Source: Adiantum capillus-veneris (Eukaryota > Streptophyta > Polypodiopsida > Polypodiales > Pteridaceae). Taken from it: a stretch of 64,000 nt of DNA. Shown piece by piece: positions 44,231 through 56,345 of the stretch (the first letter of the stretch is position 1; the number at the start of each line of letters is the position of its first letter). A program made the translations under genes and the position numbers. Location: positions 47,301,098 to 47,365,097 of the forward strand of contig CM043962.1 of NCBI GenBank assembly GCA_014529385.2, in the 5' to 3' direction. The notes under the pieces are model-generated. The model saw only the letters and a program-made list of their open reading frames with translations, ran no database searches and was not told where the DNA came from.

Positions 44231-45538
44231 ATGGCTATGACTATTCTCGTCAACGGCTTTCCTTCTGGCCAGCGTTCTGTTCCTCCTTTCCAAGGCCAAG
44301 GATTTTCAAGCTGGAAAGCAAAGATGTTAATTCTTGAAGGCGATGAACTCTCTGATGTTGTTCTTGGAAATCGTGTTTGTCCGCCTCAGCCTATTGATAC
44401 GGATAATGATAACATGCTTATCACTGAAGGACCTATATTTGAAGATTGGAATGTTGCCTATACGGATTAGCAACGACGTGATAAAGCAGCTCGTCGGTAT
44501 ATTCTTTCTGCTCTTACTGATTCCCTTTTGCTTGATATGTATGAACTGCTTACTTCCCACGACGTATGGAAGTACCTTATTGCAAACTTTCAGAAGAAAT
44601 CTGTTACAAAAATACTTTATTTGAGAGGGTTGCTTAACAAGTTACAATATGAAGTTGGTACTTCCATGACGGGACATATTGAATCTTTCAAATCTATTAT
44701 TAATAAACTTACTACTGCCGGTGATCCCGTTCCACAAAAGCAACTGATTACACTTCTCCTTGTTACGGTGAAGGACTCTTCTTATGATAATATTGTTACT
44801 ATTCTCTCTAATAAAGATGGTCTTGATTTCGACCAAGCCTGCATGTCTTTAATTGAATACTCTCAATGTCAAGAACATCGGAATGCTGGTCACGATACAG
44901 CTATGATTTCACAAGAGGAGACTGAGTCACAACAGATGGAACGTGCTTTTTATGCTCGAAGACGTGCATTTCAACGAGAAAACCGTAGAGGTGGCCGTCG
45001 CGGTAATATTTTCTCTCGTCTCAAATTTCCTAATAAGCAATGTTCTTACTGCAACAGAAATGGCCATACTGAAGATGATTGTTGGGCACGTCAATATGAT
45101 GAAGAACACAATATTACCACGAAACAACCACGTTTATCTAGAGACTCTTCTTCTTCTTGTGAATATTGTGGACGATCTGATCATCCTACTTATATGAGCT
45201 ATAAGCGTCGATTCGACACAAATCGTAATAGAGCATATGCTACTGAACATCGAAACAACATTGTACCAGAAACAAGCTGCGTCCTCTGTTCAGTTGCTCC
45301 AGACAGAATACTTCATGTACGTGATGGATCATTTTTTATTGTCAATTTTGGTGCTACAGGAAATATGACATATCAGTCTAAGTGGCTCCATAATTATCAT
45401 CCACTACCAGTTCAACGTGTTGTTTATCTTGCTGATGTTACTACTTGTCAAGTAAAGGGTATTGGAGACTTATATCTTGGTACCTTATTTTCTTCCACTC
45501 GAATTTTGCGAGGAGTATTACATGTACTGCCGAACTGA
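44231..45538 (+). pseudogene. Copia gag and protease region
   Basis: The gag start is ATG at 44231 (MAMTILVNGFPSGQ), followed by FQGQGFSSWKAKMLILEG, the N-terminal gag phrase of copia. A TAG at 44468 replaces a tryptophan-like position. Then KSIINKLTTAGDPV and LLLVTVKDSSYD (gag UBN2-type), a CCHC knuckle CSYCNRNGHTEDDCW near 45035-45085, a second degenerate knuckle CEYCGRSDHPTYM, and the protease area FFIVNFGATGNMTYQS (usual DSGA.NH.T altered: aspartate is missing). A TGA closes the frame at 45536. Confidence 0.85.
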
Positions 45539-45565
45539 GAAAGAAATGCTCCTCGAAACAGTAAT

Positions 45566-46515
45566 TTGTTTGAACTCTCTCTCAACGATGCTGTAGCAAA
45601 TGTTGTCACTGCTCCAGGTGATCATGATTGCAAAGTATGGCATCACCATTTTGTTCATGCTGATTTCTCAAAACTCTTTGATCTTCAATGTCGTGATCTT
45701 GTTCATGGCATGGATCTTAAAGCCCATCCCCATATGGGAATTTGTGAATTTTGTGCTCTTGGGAAACACAATCGTAAACCCTTTCCTCTTTCAAATACAA
45801 CTCATTCTCATGACATATTGGATCTTGTTCATACTGATATATGTGGACCTCTATCTTCTTCGAGATCACAATATCACTACTTCATTACTTTCATTGATGA
45901 TTTCTCAAGGTATACGACTATATTTCTACTTAGACAAAAATCTAAAGCCCTATCTGTTTTCAAACAATTTCACAAGGCTACGAAACTTCAAACTGGTCGT
46001 CGCCTTAAGAAGCTTCGTAGTGACAATGGAGGCGAATATGTTTCTCGAGAGTTTGTTAGTTACTGTGCTGACAGTGGAATTCATCATGAACACACTATTC
46101 CATATTCGCCTCAACAGAACGGCGTTGCTGAACGAAAGAATCGCACTATCCTCAATGCTGTAAGATGTATGCTGATTCATTTTGGCTTATCTCGTGTTTT
46201 CTGGGTTGAAGCTACTTTGACAGCAGTATTTATTTAGAATCATCTTCCTACTACTGCACCCTCTGGTAAGATACCCATCACAGCATGGACATGTGACATT
46301 CCTTCTGTATCTCATTTTCGAACTTTTGGATGTATTGCTTATATTCATGTTCCCAAAGAAACACGAACAAATCTTGATGCTCTTGGTCTTAAAGTTATTT
46401 TTATTGGATATTCTGATACTTCCAAAGGCTACAAATTCTATGACCCTTCCTCCAAGAAAGTAATTGTGAATCGTGATGCTACTTTTAACGAACAACTTAT
46501 GGAGGCTCATGATTC
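45566..46515 (+). pseudogene. Copia integrase
   Basis: Zinc-binding part: HHHFVHADFSKLFDL with later CEFCALGKH. The catalytic core has DLVHTDICGPL, FITFIDDFSRY, LRSDNGGEYVSREF and the third motif IPYSPQQNGVAERKNRTI, so all three catalytic residues (D, D, E) can be seen. A TAG at 46235 in a YxxN-like position ends the frame; the next segment to 46515 continues integrase C-terminal sequence in another frame (GCIAYIHVPKE-like). Confidence 0.9.
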
Positions 46516-47820
46516 ATGGATGATTCTGATGATACTAAATCATTGCTTCAAGCTTTTCCATTTCTTTCAGATGATGAAACTCTTCCTATAGAGCAACTTT
46601 TCTCTTCACAACCATCCATTCCGAATGTTATGAATGATAATATTGATATTTTTGTTGATCTGCCTATTGATTTTGAACATGGCTCATGTCATGTTTACGA
46701 TGAAGATATTGATGATAATGATTTTTCTACTTCTGAAGATCCCGTTACTTATGATGAAGCTATATCTTCACCACAAAAGGATCAATGGCAAGAGGCTATG
46801 GAAGCAGAGTACGATTCTCTTATCTCTTAAGGTACATGGATACTAACTGAATTACCTCCTGATCGTACAACTATTAAATGTAAGTGGGTGTATAAGACAA
46901 AAGTAAAAGCAGATGGATTTTTTGACAAGTTCAAGGCGCGTTTAGTTGCAAAAGGTTACTCCCAAGTAGCTGGTGTTGATTATCAAGAGACTTTTTCACC
47001 AGCTGTTCGCATTACAAGTGTTCGCGTCTTATTTGCATTTGCTGTTCAATTTGATTTAGAAGCTCATCAAATGGATGTGCGAACTGCTTTTCTTAATGGT
47101 GACTTGGAAGAGGAAATTTATATGGAACAACCAGAAGGGTTTGTTATTCCAGGTAAAGAAGACCTTGTTGCTCAACTCCATAAGGCACTATATGGTCTCA
47201 AACAAGCTTCGCGAGCCTGGTATACAAAATTTGATCTTTTTCTCATCTCTAAAGGATTCATCTCTTACTTTTCAGACCCCAACTTATACATAAAATGCCA
47301 AGGTAGCAGATTTGTGATTCTTGCTCTTTGTGGATGATACCATTTTTGTTTCCAATGATTTGGGATTTCTTCAGCAAGTGAAATAGTTATTGTCTTCTGC
47401 ATTTGATATGGTGGATCTTGGAGAGATTCAGTTTTGTTTTGGCATTCAAATCCAACGAAACCATACAAAAGGTATTTTATTCCTTCGACAGTCAAAGTTT
47501 ATTGCATGATACTATTCAAAATTTTGGTATAGAATCTGCTCATTCAACCAACATACACCTTGTCTTGCGAGCTCTACGAAGAACACTTTTGACAATAGCG
47601 GTCAACTTGTCACAAATCAACCTTATGCTAACTGATTGGATGTCTTCAGTTTGTTGGCATGAACACTCGTCCTGATATTCTGTTTGCTGCTAATTATCTT
47701 GGACAACATCTTGCATGCCCTTCTCTTAAGCATTGGTCTGCTGCAAAGCGTGTATTGAAATACTTGAAAGGCATTACAAATTTTGGTTTAGTCTATCGAC
47801 GACAACTCACATCGGATTCT
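46516..47820 (+). pseudogene. Copia reverse transcriptase
   Basis: It starts in the linker (DDSDDTKSLLQ, later DQWQEAMEAEYDSL and a TAA near 46828). The RT shows CKWVYKTKVKADG, KARLVAKGYSQVAGVDYQET, FSPAVRITSVR, HQMDVRTAFLNGDLEEE and LHKALYGLKQASRAWY. The catalytic region is broken: LFVDDTI-like sequence lies after a frame change at about 47330. Further frameshifts follow to 47820. Confidence 0.9.
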
Positions 47821-47838
47821 ATGTAATCTCTTTCTCTT

Positions 47839-48318
47839 TTGGGTTACACAGATGCAAACTGGGCAAGCTCACATTTATCTATGCGATCTACTAGTGGAAA
47901 TTGCTTCTTTATAAATGGTTGTTTTGTTTCTTGGACCAGCAAGAAACAACGTTGTGTTGCAGTTTCTACGACTGAGTCAGAATATGTTGCGGCATCACTT
48001 GCAGCTCGTGAGTTGATTTGGCTTCGACAAATGCTGGTTGATATTGGTCACTCTCCTCTTTCTAGCACACCCTTGCGGTGTGACAACCAAAGTGCTATTA
48101 GTTTTGCAAAAGACTATGTTCAACATAATAAGTCAAAGCACATTGCTGTCCATTATTACTATGTCAAGTATGAAGTGCGCAAAGGAACCATTATGGTTGA
48201 ACACTGTCCAAGTGACCAGATGATTGCAGACATTTTGACCAAAGGTCTCAACGAGTCACGTTTCATCCTCTTGCACTCGGAGCTTGGAGTTGCTTCGGCC
48301 TCACTCTTTCTAAATTAG
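47839..48318 (+). pseudogene. Copia RNase H
   Basis: Open for 159 codons: GYTDANWASSHLSMRSTSG, FINGCFVSWTSKKQ, STTESEYVAASLAARELIWL, CDNQSAISFAKDYVQH and SKHIAVHYYYVKYEVRKG, ending DQMIADILTKGL. The catalytic acidic residues of copia RNase H are present. It degrades the RNA strand during cDNA synthesis. An upstream TAA at 47823 separates it from RT. Confidence 0.93.
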
Positions 48319-48565
48319 CTTCTTTGCTATTGTAATAGCTTTGTACATATGATATTGTAATCTTTTAGGTACCATGCACTATGAACACTCCACATTTTCA
48401 CATTGTGATCTCTGAGTCACTTGAATATTTGTACATAGATGCACAATTCACTTTCACATCATCATCGCTGGTTCATATTTTCACATTGTATAGGGGCTTG
48501 GGTTTTTCCCTTGAACTTCCAAGGGTTTTTTCATCCAAAGCTAGAGACCTTTGTTTGAGTGGGGG

Positions 48566-48706
48566 TGTTGGAGCTATATGTGGCTCACTCTACTCTACTT
48601 GGTCTCACCTATATATTTGTATCTTGTCCTCAATATGAATCAGTCTTTGGGAGCGTATATGGTGTGTCTCTTGTCTCGTCTCTCTCTTTATCTCTACATA
48701 TCAACA
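48566..48706 (+). repeat. Copia 3' LTR
   Basis: 141 bp, TGTTGGAGC...ATCAACA, the partner of 43281-43463. It is shorter because the TC tract is only about 10 bp. Confidence 0.9.
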
Positions 48707-50200
48707 ACACTAAGTTCTGCTTCAAGGTTCCCGTAGAGAAAAAGAGGATGATGCTGGAGAAGGACACTACTATTCAATTTCATGCTCCTCCACCTCGAAG
48801 CGTGGCTGTCAATCCTCAAATGTATGCTTCCACTCCTGGGAGTTCTCTTGGGTCATCTGCTGTAGCATGCGCTCCACCATTGCAAGGTGGACAACGCACA
48901 TTGCGAGGGACTTGGGACCCTCGCAAGAAAGAAAGTGTTGATGCCACAGTTGCAAGGTTTTTCTATCATGATCATGTGCCATGTCGTGAAGCAAGGTCTC
49001 CCTATTTTTGAGATATGGTGAGAGCAATTGCATCTTTCGGACCCACTTATACCCCCCCTTCCTCGGAAGCCATCCGGACCACACTCTTGGCAAAGGAGAA
49101 GGCAGCAATTGAGGCTGCATTGGAAAATGTTTTCATTGGCCAGAGGAAGAATGGTGTCTCTCATTAGCGATGGGTGGACAGATTCGCGCTCTCGAACAAT
49201 TCATGGCATTGTCTTGTATTCTCGTGGCGGTGTGCACTTCTTGTCCTCCAATGATGCGTCTCCAACAGGTAAGAACTTGGAGCAACTTTAACAAGAGTGG
49301 TCGGAAGCTGTTAATCGAGTTGGTGTGGAGCATGTCATCCAATTCATTTCTAATGGAGAACCAGCAAACAAGGCAGCGGGGAAAGCATTGGAGAAGGCCT
49401 TCTATAACCCGAGGTGGTGACATCATAAGCTTCATCACTCGGCACACCTACATTCATTCTGAATTCAGAAGGAGATTACCAGTTAAAGATTTGTTGAAGT
49501 ACAGTGACACCAGATTTATCTACAATTTCCTCATGCTCGAAAGGCTAGGGAAAGTTGAAAATGTGTTAAGGCAGCTTGTGGTCCACATCAAAGACAATAT
49601 CAGGTAAATCTTGTCGAATTGATGTGCAAGATGATCGGTTTTGGGAAGCTGTGTCTTATGTCAATACATTAGTGTCTCCTATGCTCAGAGTTGTTGACAG
49701 CAAGGAGTCCTGTATTGGCTAAGTCTACGAGGGGATGGATAGGATGGTGAAGCGCGTGAAGGAGATTGAGTGTGACGAGGAGAAGCAAAAACGATTGGAG
49801 TCACTTTGTGAGGAGAGATGGAACTCCAATGCATGCAGCTGCATTTGTGCTTGATCTATAATTTCAAGGCCATGGGCAAGAGACTGATGATGAAGTGGTT
49901 ACAGGCTGGGAGGAAGTGTTAACAAATGGCGATGACAGACGCACTGTAAAGGATGATCTCTCCAAGTATAGAGAGCGAAAAGGCAGGTTTGGCTCAGCCG
50001 ATGCATAGGCAAACAAGACAAAAATATGGGCTGCATTATGGTGGGAGGACTAAGGCGCGGAAACCCCTTTACTTCAGCGACTTGCGGTGCGACTTCTTAG
50101 CCAAGGAGCAAGCTCATCACCCTTGGAACAATTGTGGAGTGTCTTTAGGCGAAACAAGCTTCTAACCAAGCGCACCAATGACTTGGTTTATGTCTCCTAG
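48707..50200 (+). pseudogene. hAT transposase, main part
   Basis: It continues the transposase after the copia insertion: FCFKVPVEKKRMMLEKD, then VDATVARFFYHDHVPCREA (DUF659 start) and a TGA near 49009. FIGQRKNGVSLISDGWTDSRS and IHGIVLYSRGGVHFLSSNDA follow in shifted frames (catalytic-core sequence), then a stretch from 49600. Near 50020-50190 it ends with AWWWEDGAETP-like, LEQLWSVFRRNKLLTKRTND and LVYVS, the dimerisation region of hAT transposases, with substitutions. Many stops and frameshifts make it a relic. Terminal inverted repeats were not identified. It ends exactly at the LTR of element C. Confidence 0.88.
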
Positions 50201-51541
50201 TGGGAGGGGGAGGCTTTACACTTTGCCTTCAAAAAGTATTGGGGACCGTCGGCCCGTGCGAACTAACCCTCGGTCACGTCATAACTGTGCTACACTACTG
50301 CTGCCTGATGGCTTGCATGAATGACCACCGACACGCCGCCCACCACTGTTGTTGCGCTGCCATGTAGTCAAAACCGAGGGTTTTGCCACATCATAATTGC
50401 GCTACACTACCGCTGCCCGACAGCTTGCATGACGGACCACTGACATGCCGCCCACCGCTATCGTTGCATCGCCACGCAGCCAAAACCACCCAACGATCCA
50501 CCAATGCAGCGCCCACAGCGCGCATGAGGGGGGAGATGAGGTGAGCGCCATAGCCTTCCTCTCCCTCCCTGAATGCCTTCAACTGGCGCTTGATCCGTGT
50601 CTTATACCCCTGCCTTCCAAATGGCGGGTTTGCATGTGGCTTCATAGCAACGATAAGTGGTACCACCACGCCATTTAAGCTCCTAAAATCCTCTACTCCA
50701 TGCTCTTAAAAAACCCTTTTTTTGCACCACCTTTGAATTGCCACCATTTCCAACCCTTGAATCGCTTTGGCAAGCGGTAAAGCCCCACTGAAAGCCCACT
50801 ACGCCAGCTCTAGAGCATAATACCCTTGCCCTATTTTGACTCTCTTAAGACCCCGAACCAATGCCCTGAAAACGGGGAACATCATCCAACACAATGCATC
50901 TAACAACTGCACCCAACTCTGACCGGGCATATCTTGTCCACCGTGACTCCCATCGACGAGCCGTCAAATCCGACCAGCTTCACATGCTGCATACTATCCT
51001 CCAGAACCTGGTCGAGCCTAAAAAACACTAGATGGAACGCCTGTCGATGAGGTCAACTTGGCACATAACTGCCCTCGACAAATCTTCAATGGGCCATAAC
51101 TTTCCCATCTGAGCTCCAATTCATGATCTGGAAAGGCCGGCATGCTCCACAACTCGAGCACTTCACATCCATCCACTCACACGAGCTCTGGCCACTTGTC
51201 TTCACTTGCCCTGTCCGTCAAGGATCTCCAAATCATTCCAACTTTGGATTGTCATATCTTTCTCACCGTAGCACCATTTGAGGAGCCGTCTGGACCGGCT
51301 CATACAACACCTCGAACACTACATTCCAAGGCACAATTCTCGCACTTCGGTCACTTGGATCTACCCTTTTGATTGGTACATCCTGGAGCCCTTCCGGCAT
51401 ATAGAACAACCTTAAGCATACATTTCCACTGCTCTTTGCTTGCTCAGGGTCTTCACACCTACTTAAATACTTGGCCATGTCCCTGTATGCACCCATAACA
51501 CTGCTTGACACCACTTCTAGCCTCGACTAGCTTTGGATGCA
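50201..51541 (-). repeat. Element C 3' LTR
   Basis: Starts TGGGAGGGGGAGGCTTTACAC and ends GGATGCA. It matches 56988-58201 along its length but has an extra duplicated CATCATAATTGCGCTACACTA-like segment near 50380-50480. Confidence 0.8.
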
Positions 51542-51575
51542 CCATCATTGCTGGCCCCCTTGTTGAACATTCATG

Positions 51576-52695
51576 TTAAACCAAAAACATAATTACAAAA
51601 CTTAAAAACTGCCACACTAAATTGACCATCGAACATACTCGAAAACCACAACCATATGTACAAGCTTCATTTCCTAGCCTCTCTAAGGTGGGTTGCCCAC
51701 CCTCCTTGGCTACAATGTGATGCACATCGAGCACTAGACTCTTGTCAAAGTATAGCTTGAGCCGCACACCATTTACCCTATGCCTAAGAAGATTACCATT
51801 TGCTCTCACCAACTGATAGGTCCCGTTCGGAAAGGCTTTCTGTACCTTGTATGGACCCGTCCACTTTTTTGAACTTCTTCTAGAAGGTAAAATCCAAGTA
51901 GCTTTCATACTTCATCACTAGGTCTCCCCTTCCTCTATCTTCTTGTCTGGCAGGTTCTGATTGAACTTGGCAACCCGCTTCTCCTGCTGCTTCACATAAT
52001 AGTCCGCTGCTATCTCTCTCTCCATTTGCAAGGCTTTAAGACTAGCAATCTGATCCTGCAAAACCTCTTGCTGAGTGGCATTGACTCGCCACATGCCCTT
52101 CAAAGCTCCTAACTATGCATGAACTAGCAACGCTGCCTCCTTACCATAGACCAACTCAAATGGGATGAAATTTGTCACCACTTTGTAGGATGTCCTGTAT
52201 GAACACTTCTCAAGGTTTGCTTCCCACTCTGTCTCCTACTTGTATACATACTTCGTTAACATCTTAATGATCTGGCCATTGGCCCTCTCCACTAGACCAT
52301 TGCATTGGGGTTGATAGGGCGAAGAAAACCAATGTTCAATACCCAACTTCTTGACCAATGCACGCATTAACTTGTTTCTAAACCCCTAGCCTCTATCAGA
52401 AATGAGCACCCAAGGCACTCCAAAACGAGCAATCGAAAACAAATTGGGCCACAACATGCGCATTTATCTCCTTGACTGCTTCGGCCTCGACCCACCTAGT
52501 GAGGTAGTCAATGGCTACCACAACATACTTTTGACCACTTGTAGACCTAGGGAGTGGACCGATGGCATCCACACCCCATTTCTCGAAGGCACTTTGGGCA
52601 ATGATAGCCCCTTGCGATTCGGCTACCGATTGTCTTTCACCCATGGTCTGGCACTTGTGACAGGTCTTGCACTAGTAATGCACATCTCGCATTAG
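51576..52695 (-). pseudogene. Element C integrase
   Basis: Reading right to left: GVDAIGPLPRSTSGQKYVVV, IDYLTRWVEAEAVKEI (first D), a third-motif phrase PYQPQCNGLVERANGQIIK near 52262-52330 (QCNG.VE: the glutamate is present), and the C-terminal segment 51576-51908 with KWTGPYKVQKAFPNGTYQLV. The frame is broken by frameshifts near 52395 and 51910. Confidence 0.82.
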
Positions 52696-52951
52696 GGAAG
52701 GCCACCAAAAGCCTGCTCTTAGAACTCGAAACAGCACCCGGTCTTTAACCTGATGTCCGCTCCCTCATGGCATTGCTCCAACACTGTGCCAATCTCCTCT
52801 TTGTAAAGTACTCTTCTCAACTCCATCTCAACCATAGATCATCAGATCTTCACCTACCAATGTGAACTTGCGGGCCTTCTACACGATTCTTCTTTTCTAG
52901 CTTGGACAAGCCTTTTGGACACTGCCCTGTGTTAAAAAATTCCTCTCTCGT

Positions 52952-53373
52952 TCAGGGTTTCCCTACCTGCATAAGTGGCTCGTGCCACATATAGACCTCC
53001 AACGTGGTTCTAGCTAGTTGATCCGCCTCTTGGTTTTGCTCTCTCTTGACATGCTTGAATTGAACCGCTTCAAAAAAATTCAACAGCTTCTTAATGGCAA
53101 AAAACCAATGCTTCAACGAATCCAGCTTTACTTGCCATTGGTCTAAAAGCTGCTTGATGACTAGCAACGCATCACCTTTCACCACCAACCTGGAAATGCC
53201 AAACTCACGCACTGCTTCAAACCCAAATGCAGAGTGAGGTACTCTGCCTCATTGTTTGTGTGGACATCCTCCAGGTCGTACGCTCTCGAGAAGATCACCT
53301 TGCCCTGCGGATCCTTATCACCACACCACCTTCTGCCTTCTGCACTACTCTTCAATACGCTCCATCGAACCAC
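52952..53373 (-). pseudogene. Element C second (archaeal-like) RNase H
   Basis: The first catalytic D appears as RWFDGA at the end of the 53352-53975 stretch. Then VHTNNEAEYLTLHLGLKQC carries the E, SRLVVKGDALLVIKQLLDQW the second D, and KREQNQEADQLARTT the last D. These are the four acidic positions of an archaeal-type RNase H. The two pieces are joined by a frameshift near 53210. A close second copy is at 63613-63992. Confidence 0.85.
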
Positions 53374-53975
53374 CTCGTAAAAGCATTCTCCAAGTCTGGC
53401 TCCTCTTGAGTTTCATCTCGTACCACCCTTGGACAAGCCGGCAAATCAATACCCTTGTTGACCAAAACATTGGCCAAGTGGGAGCGGCTAGTGTGGTCAA
53501 TCTTCAACTCGACCTCGAACTCAAACTCGAACTCTTGCAACGTTGGCACCCACTTCATAATCCGCTTCCCTGGCTTCCAATGCAATACCACTTCCGGTAA
53601 CAAATTGTTAGCTGTCAACACATAAAACTTACGCACAATGAGATGCACCTTAAACTTCCTGCAAGCAAAAACCCAAGCCATCACCCACTGCTTCGCTTCA
53701 ATGTAGGTCGTCTCTCTAGGACTTATCACTCTGCTCTCAAAATATATGGGTTTGTAGCTTCTTCCTACCTTCTGCAACAATACCGCTCCAACAGCCACAG
53801 TACCTACCGTCATAGCAACATAGAGATCGTCCTCTCGATTTGGAGGACACACCGTCGGCAACTGACACAAGATCTCTTTCACCTTGTCAAAGGCTTCTTG
53901 CGCTTCTTCATCCCATTCGAAACCATGCACCTGCTGGGCCCTCTTTTGAAGAGGATACACATATTGCGACAACAT
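53352..53975 (-). pseudogene. Element C RNase H (first) and linker
   Basis: 207 codons: DEEAQEAFDKVKEIL, DLYVAMTVGTVAVGAVLLQK, KPIYFESRVISPRETTYIEA and YVLTANNLLPEVVLHWKPGK, the gypsy RNase H pattern in degenerate form. It ends in TRWFDGAY, the start of the archaeal-like RNase H. Confidence 0.82.
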
Positions 53976-54094
53976 CTAAAAAACCACGACAAATACTTTA
54001 GCTTATGTACAAATGAAGCCAAATCTTGAGCATTTGATGGCGTCTCCATCAACACCAAAGCTTTCACCTTCTCCGGATGAGCCTCTATCCTGTT

Positions 54095-54737
54095 TTATGA
54101 CACCACATGACCCAACAACTGAGCTCGAGGCTGTGCCAACTTGCACTTCTTTGGGTTCAAATGACCACCTTCTTCATCGAGCCTCTGAAAACACAATTGC
54201 AGCTTCGATAGGTGCTCTGACCATGAGCTATAACAGCCTACATTATCCATAAACACCCTGATAAACCTGCCCAAGTAGGGACCAATCACCATGTTCGTCC
54301 AATCCTGGAAAGTAGCATATGCATTCACCAACTCGAATGGCACCATGTGGTAGGTAAAACATCCCCAAGGAGAGAGAAACATTGTCTTCAACTGGTCTTC
54401 AAGTGCGATCCCTATCTGCAAGTATCCTGAAAATCCATCCATAATGGAATATCTTTCATGACCAGCCGCTTGATTTAAGATCTCGTCCTGGAAGCAAAGG
54501 GTAGTGGTTCACCTTGGTATTAGCATTCAATTTTTTGTAGTCAACACACACTCTCCACTTCCCATTCTTCTTCGAAGTGATGACCACAGGTGAAATCCAC
54601 TCTAACTCCTTCACAAGGTATATGATGCCTGCATCCATGATCTCCTGCCAAAGAGCTTTCTTTTGAATCTCCCCTAACCTTCTCAGCTTTTGTGCTTTCG
54701 GCTTGTACCCCTCTTTGAGTTCAATCTTATGCTCCAC
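54095..54737 (-). pseudogene. Element C reverse transcriptase
   Basis: Two frames: 54456-54737 with ELEWISPVVITSKKNGKWRV and CVDYKKLNANTKVNHYPL, then 54095-54442 with MDGFSGYLQIGIALEDQL and PWGCFTYHMVPFELVNAYAT. The catalytic box reads VFMDNVGCYS where (Y/F)xDD is expected, so the second aspartate is lost. The segment HLSKLQLCFQRLDEEG follows. Confidence 0.87.
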
Positions 54738-55866
54738 CCTTTTGCTAGTTTCTTGCTACTCTCGGCCTTCATACACGTTCTCCTTACCTTTGCGAGCCCG
54801 GGTGTCCCGCTCCGTCTCCGTCTCCGTCTCCCTTTCACCTCTTGCCCTTTCGTTAGCCAAAACCTTAACATCCTGCTTATCCACCACGATGATATTGACC
54901 CTAGGGACTTCACCACTATCTGGCCATTGAATTGCCCTTGACCTCTACCTCTACCAAACAGCGGGTACATACCACCTCTTTCTCTCGGCGGATGGGGACA
55001 ATCCGGCGCATAATGTCCCTCTTCTCCACAATTGTAACACCTGCCAGGAAATGGCCTCGCCTCGCCTCTTATTCCTCTTGGTTGTCCTCTATCCATCACG
55101 CTTAGCCTCAATTCCTGCATCTGCTCGTCAAATCCTGCAATGTTCGCACCCAATTCTGCGGCACAACCACTACACCCCAATTTCCATGTTTCTCCTCATG
55201 ACATCTTCTCGAGGGCTCAACGGTACCGTCTCATAGCCCAACATGCCCTGCTCAATCTTCTCCTTTGTCTTCCTGCTCTTTGACCGTGCAATTTCTACTG
55301 CACTGTTGTAATTCTCTGGGCTTTCAAAATCTACGTTTTCCCTCACCTTAGTATGCAGACATGCCATGAACTTTTCCAGCTTGAAATAGTCTCCATTAGC
55401 AAGCTATATGGCTACTGCTAATTCTTCCCAACATGCTTCAAAACGATCCAAAAAAAACTAAACTCTTTACTTACATCTTGTTTGAGCGCCTTCAGTTTCG
55501 CATCCATCTCGAGTGGGGATGCCTCCTTGCAGAAATCGTTAAGAAACCGCGCGCCCGTAGAGCCGCCCAAGCATGCCTTGGCTCACCTTCCAAAGCTTCA
55601 TACCATACTTTAGCTTTTCCACGCATCACCAAAGAAAATGTCTGCATCTTGCTATCCTCGTTCGGCATACGCAGTGATAGCATATATAGCTCGAAATCCG
55701 CCATCCACTCGTCTATATTCTCCTCGCCTGTAAAAATTGGTCCATAGCTTCGCATTGCCATGCTTACCAACGCAAACAACTTTGCCTTCATGTCAAATTG
55801 GGAGCAATCACTGTGCTCCTGAGCGGGGGAACCATAAGATGGAGAGAGGGAACACATCCGACACAC
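54683..55866 (-). pseudogene. Element C gag with CCHC knuckle
   Basis: The gag core, from 55866 to 55492, reads SYGPIFTGEENIDEWMADFE and KMQTFSLVMRGKAKVWYEAL, the plant gypsy gag signature. It continues near 55170-55367 and contains a CCHC knuckle CYNCGEEGHYAPDCP near 55000-55045. Stops and frameshifts separate the parts. The region 54683-54950 probably encodes the protease linker, but no DSG motif is clear. Confidence 0.83.
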
Positions 55867-56345
55867 AACACAATGCCTCTATAGCTCAGGGCATTCACAA
55901 CATCCTTGTCCTCTCAGAAACACCTTCTAAAGATACAACCCACAATAGCGGACCACTGCTTGCACATTTCCCAATGCTCACACACTCTACCAGACCACAA
56001 CACAACACATATCCACTGCCACAATCTGTCTCAACCCTGACACACACACACACACACATAACCTCTCAATCTCACCCTCCGTGGGGACACCAGAGATGGA
56101 GAGAGGAATGGGGGAACACACCCAACACACAACACAATGCGTCTCTATAGCTCAACGCATTGACAACAACCATGTCCTCTCAGAAACACCTTCAAAAGAT
56201 ACAACTCACACTAGCAGACCACCGCCTGCACATTTCCTAATGCTCACACAATCTACCAGACCACATCACAACACACATCCACTGCCACAATCCGTCTCAA
56301 CCCTTACACATGTACACAACCGCTCAATCTCACCCTCTTACACCA
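55838..56345. repeat. 257 bp tandem repeat in element C leader
   Basis: Two copies (starting near 55838 and 56095) of a unit beginning GATGGAGAGAGG and containing ACAACACAATGC, CTCTATAGCTCA and CCACTGCCACAATC. Confidence 0.9.

Larger units (their letters stand above)
43281..48706 (+). mobile_element. Ty1/copia element inserted in hAT gene
   Basis: Short LTRs at 43281-43463 and 48566-48706. A primer-binding site lies directly after the first LTR, and a G-rich purine tract (48557-48565) directly before the second. Flanks ACACC (43276-43280) and ACACT (48707-48711) agree at four of five bases as a target duplication. The pol order integrase, RT, RNase H is that of copia. The coding frame has several stops (for example 44468, 45536, 46235, 46828) and frameshifts in RT, so it is dead. 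Confidence 0.92.

Noticed and set aside
54703-54941. Plus-strand serine/leucine-rich frames looking like signal peptides
   Set aside because: They are antisense shadows of the minus-strand gag and RT of element C.
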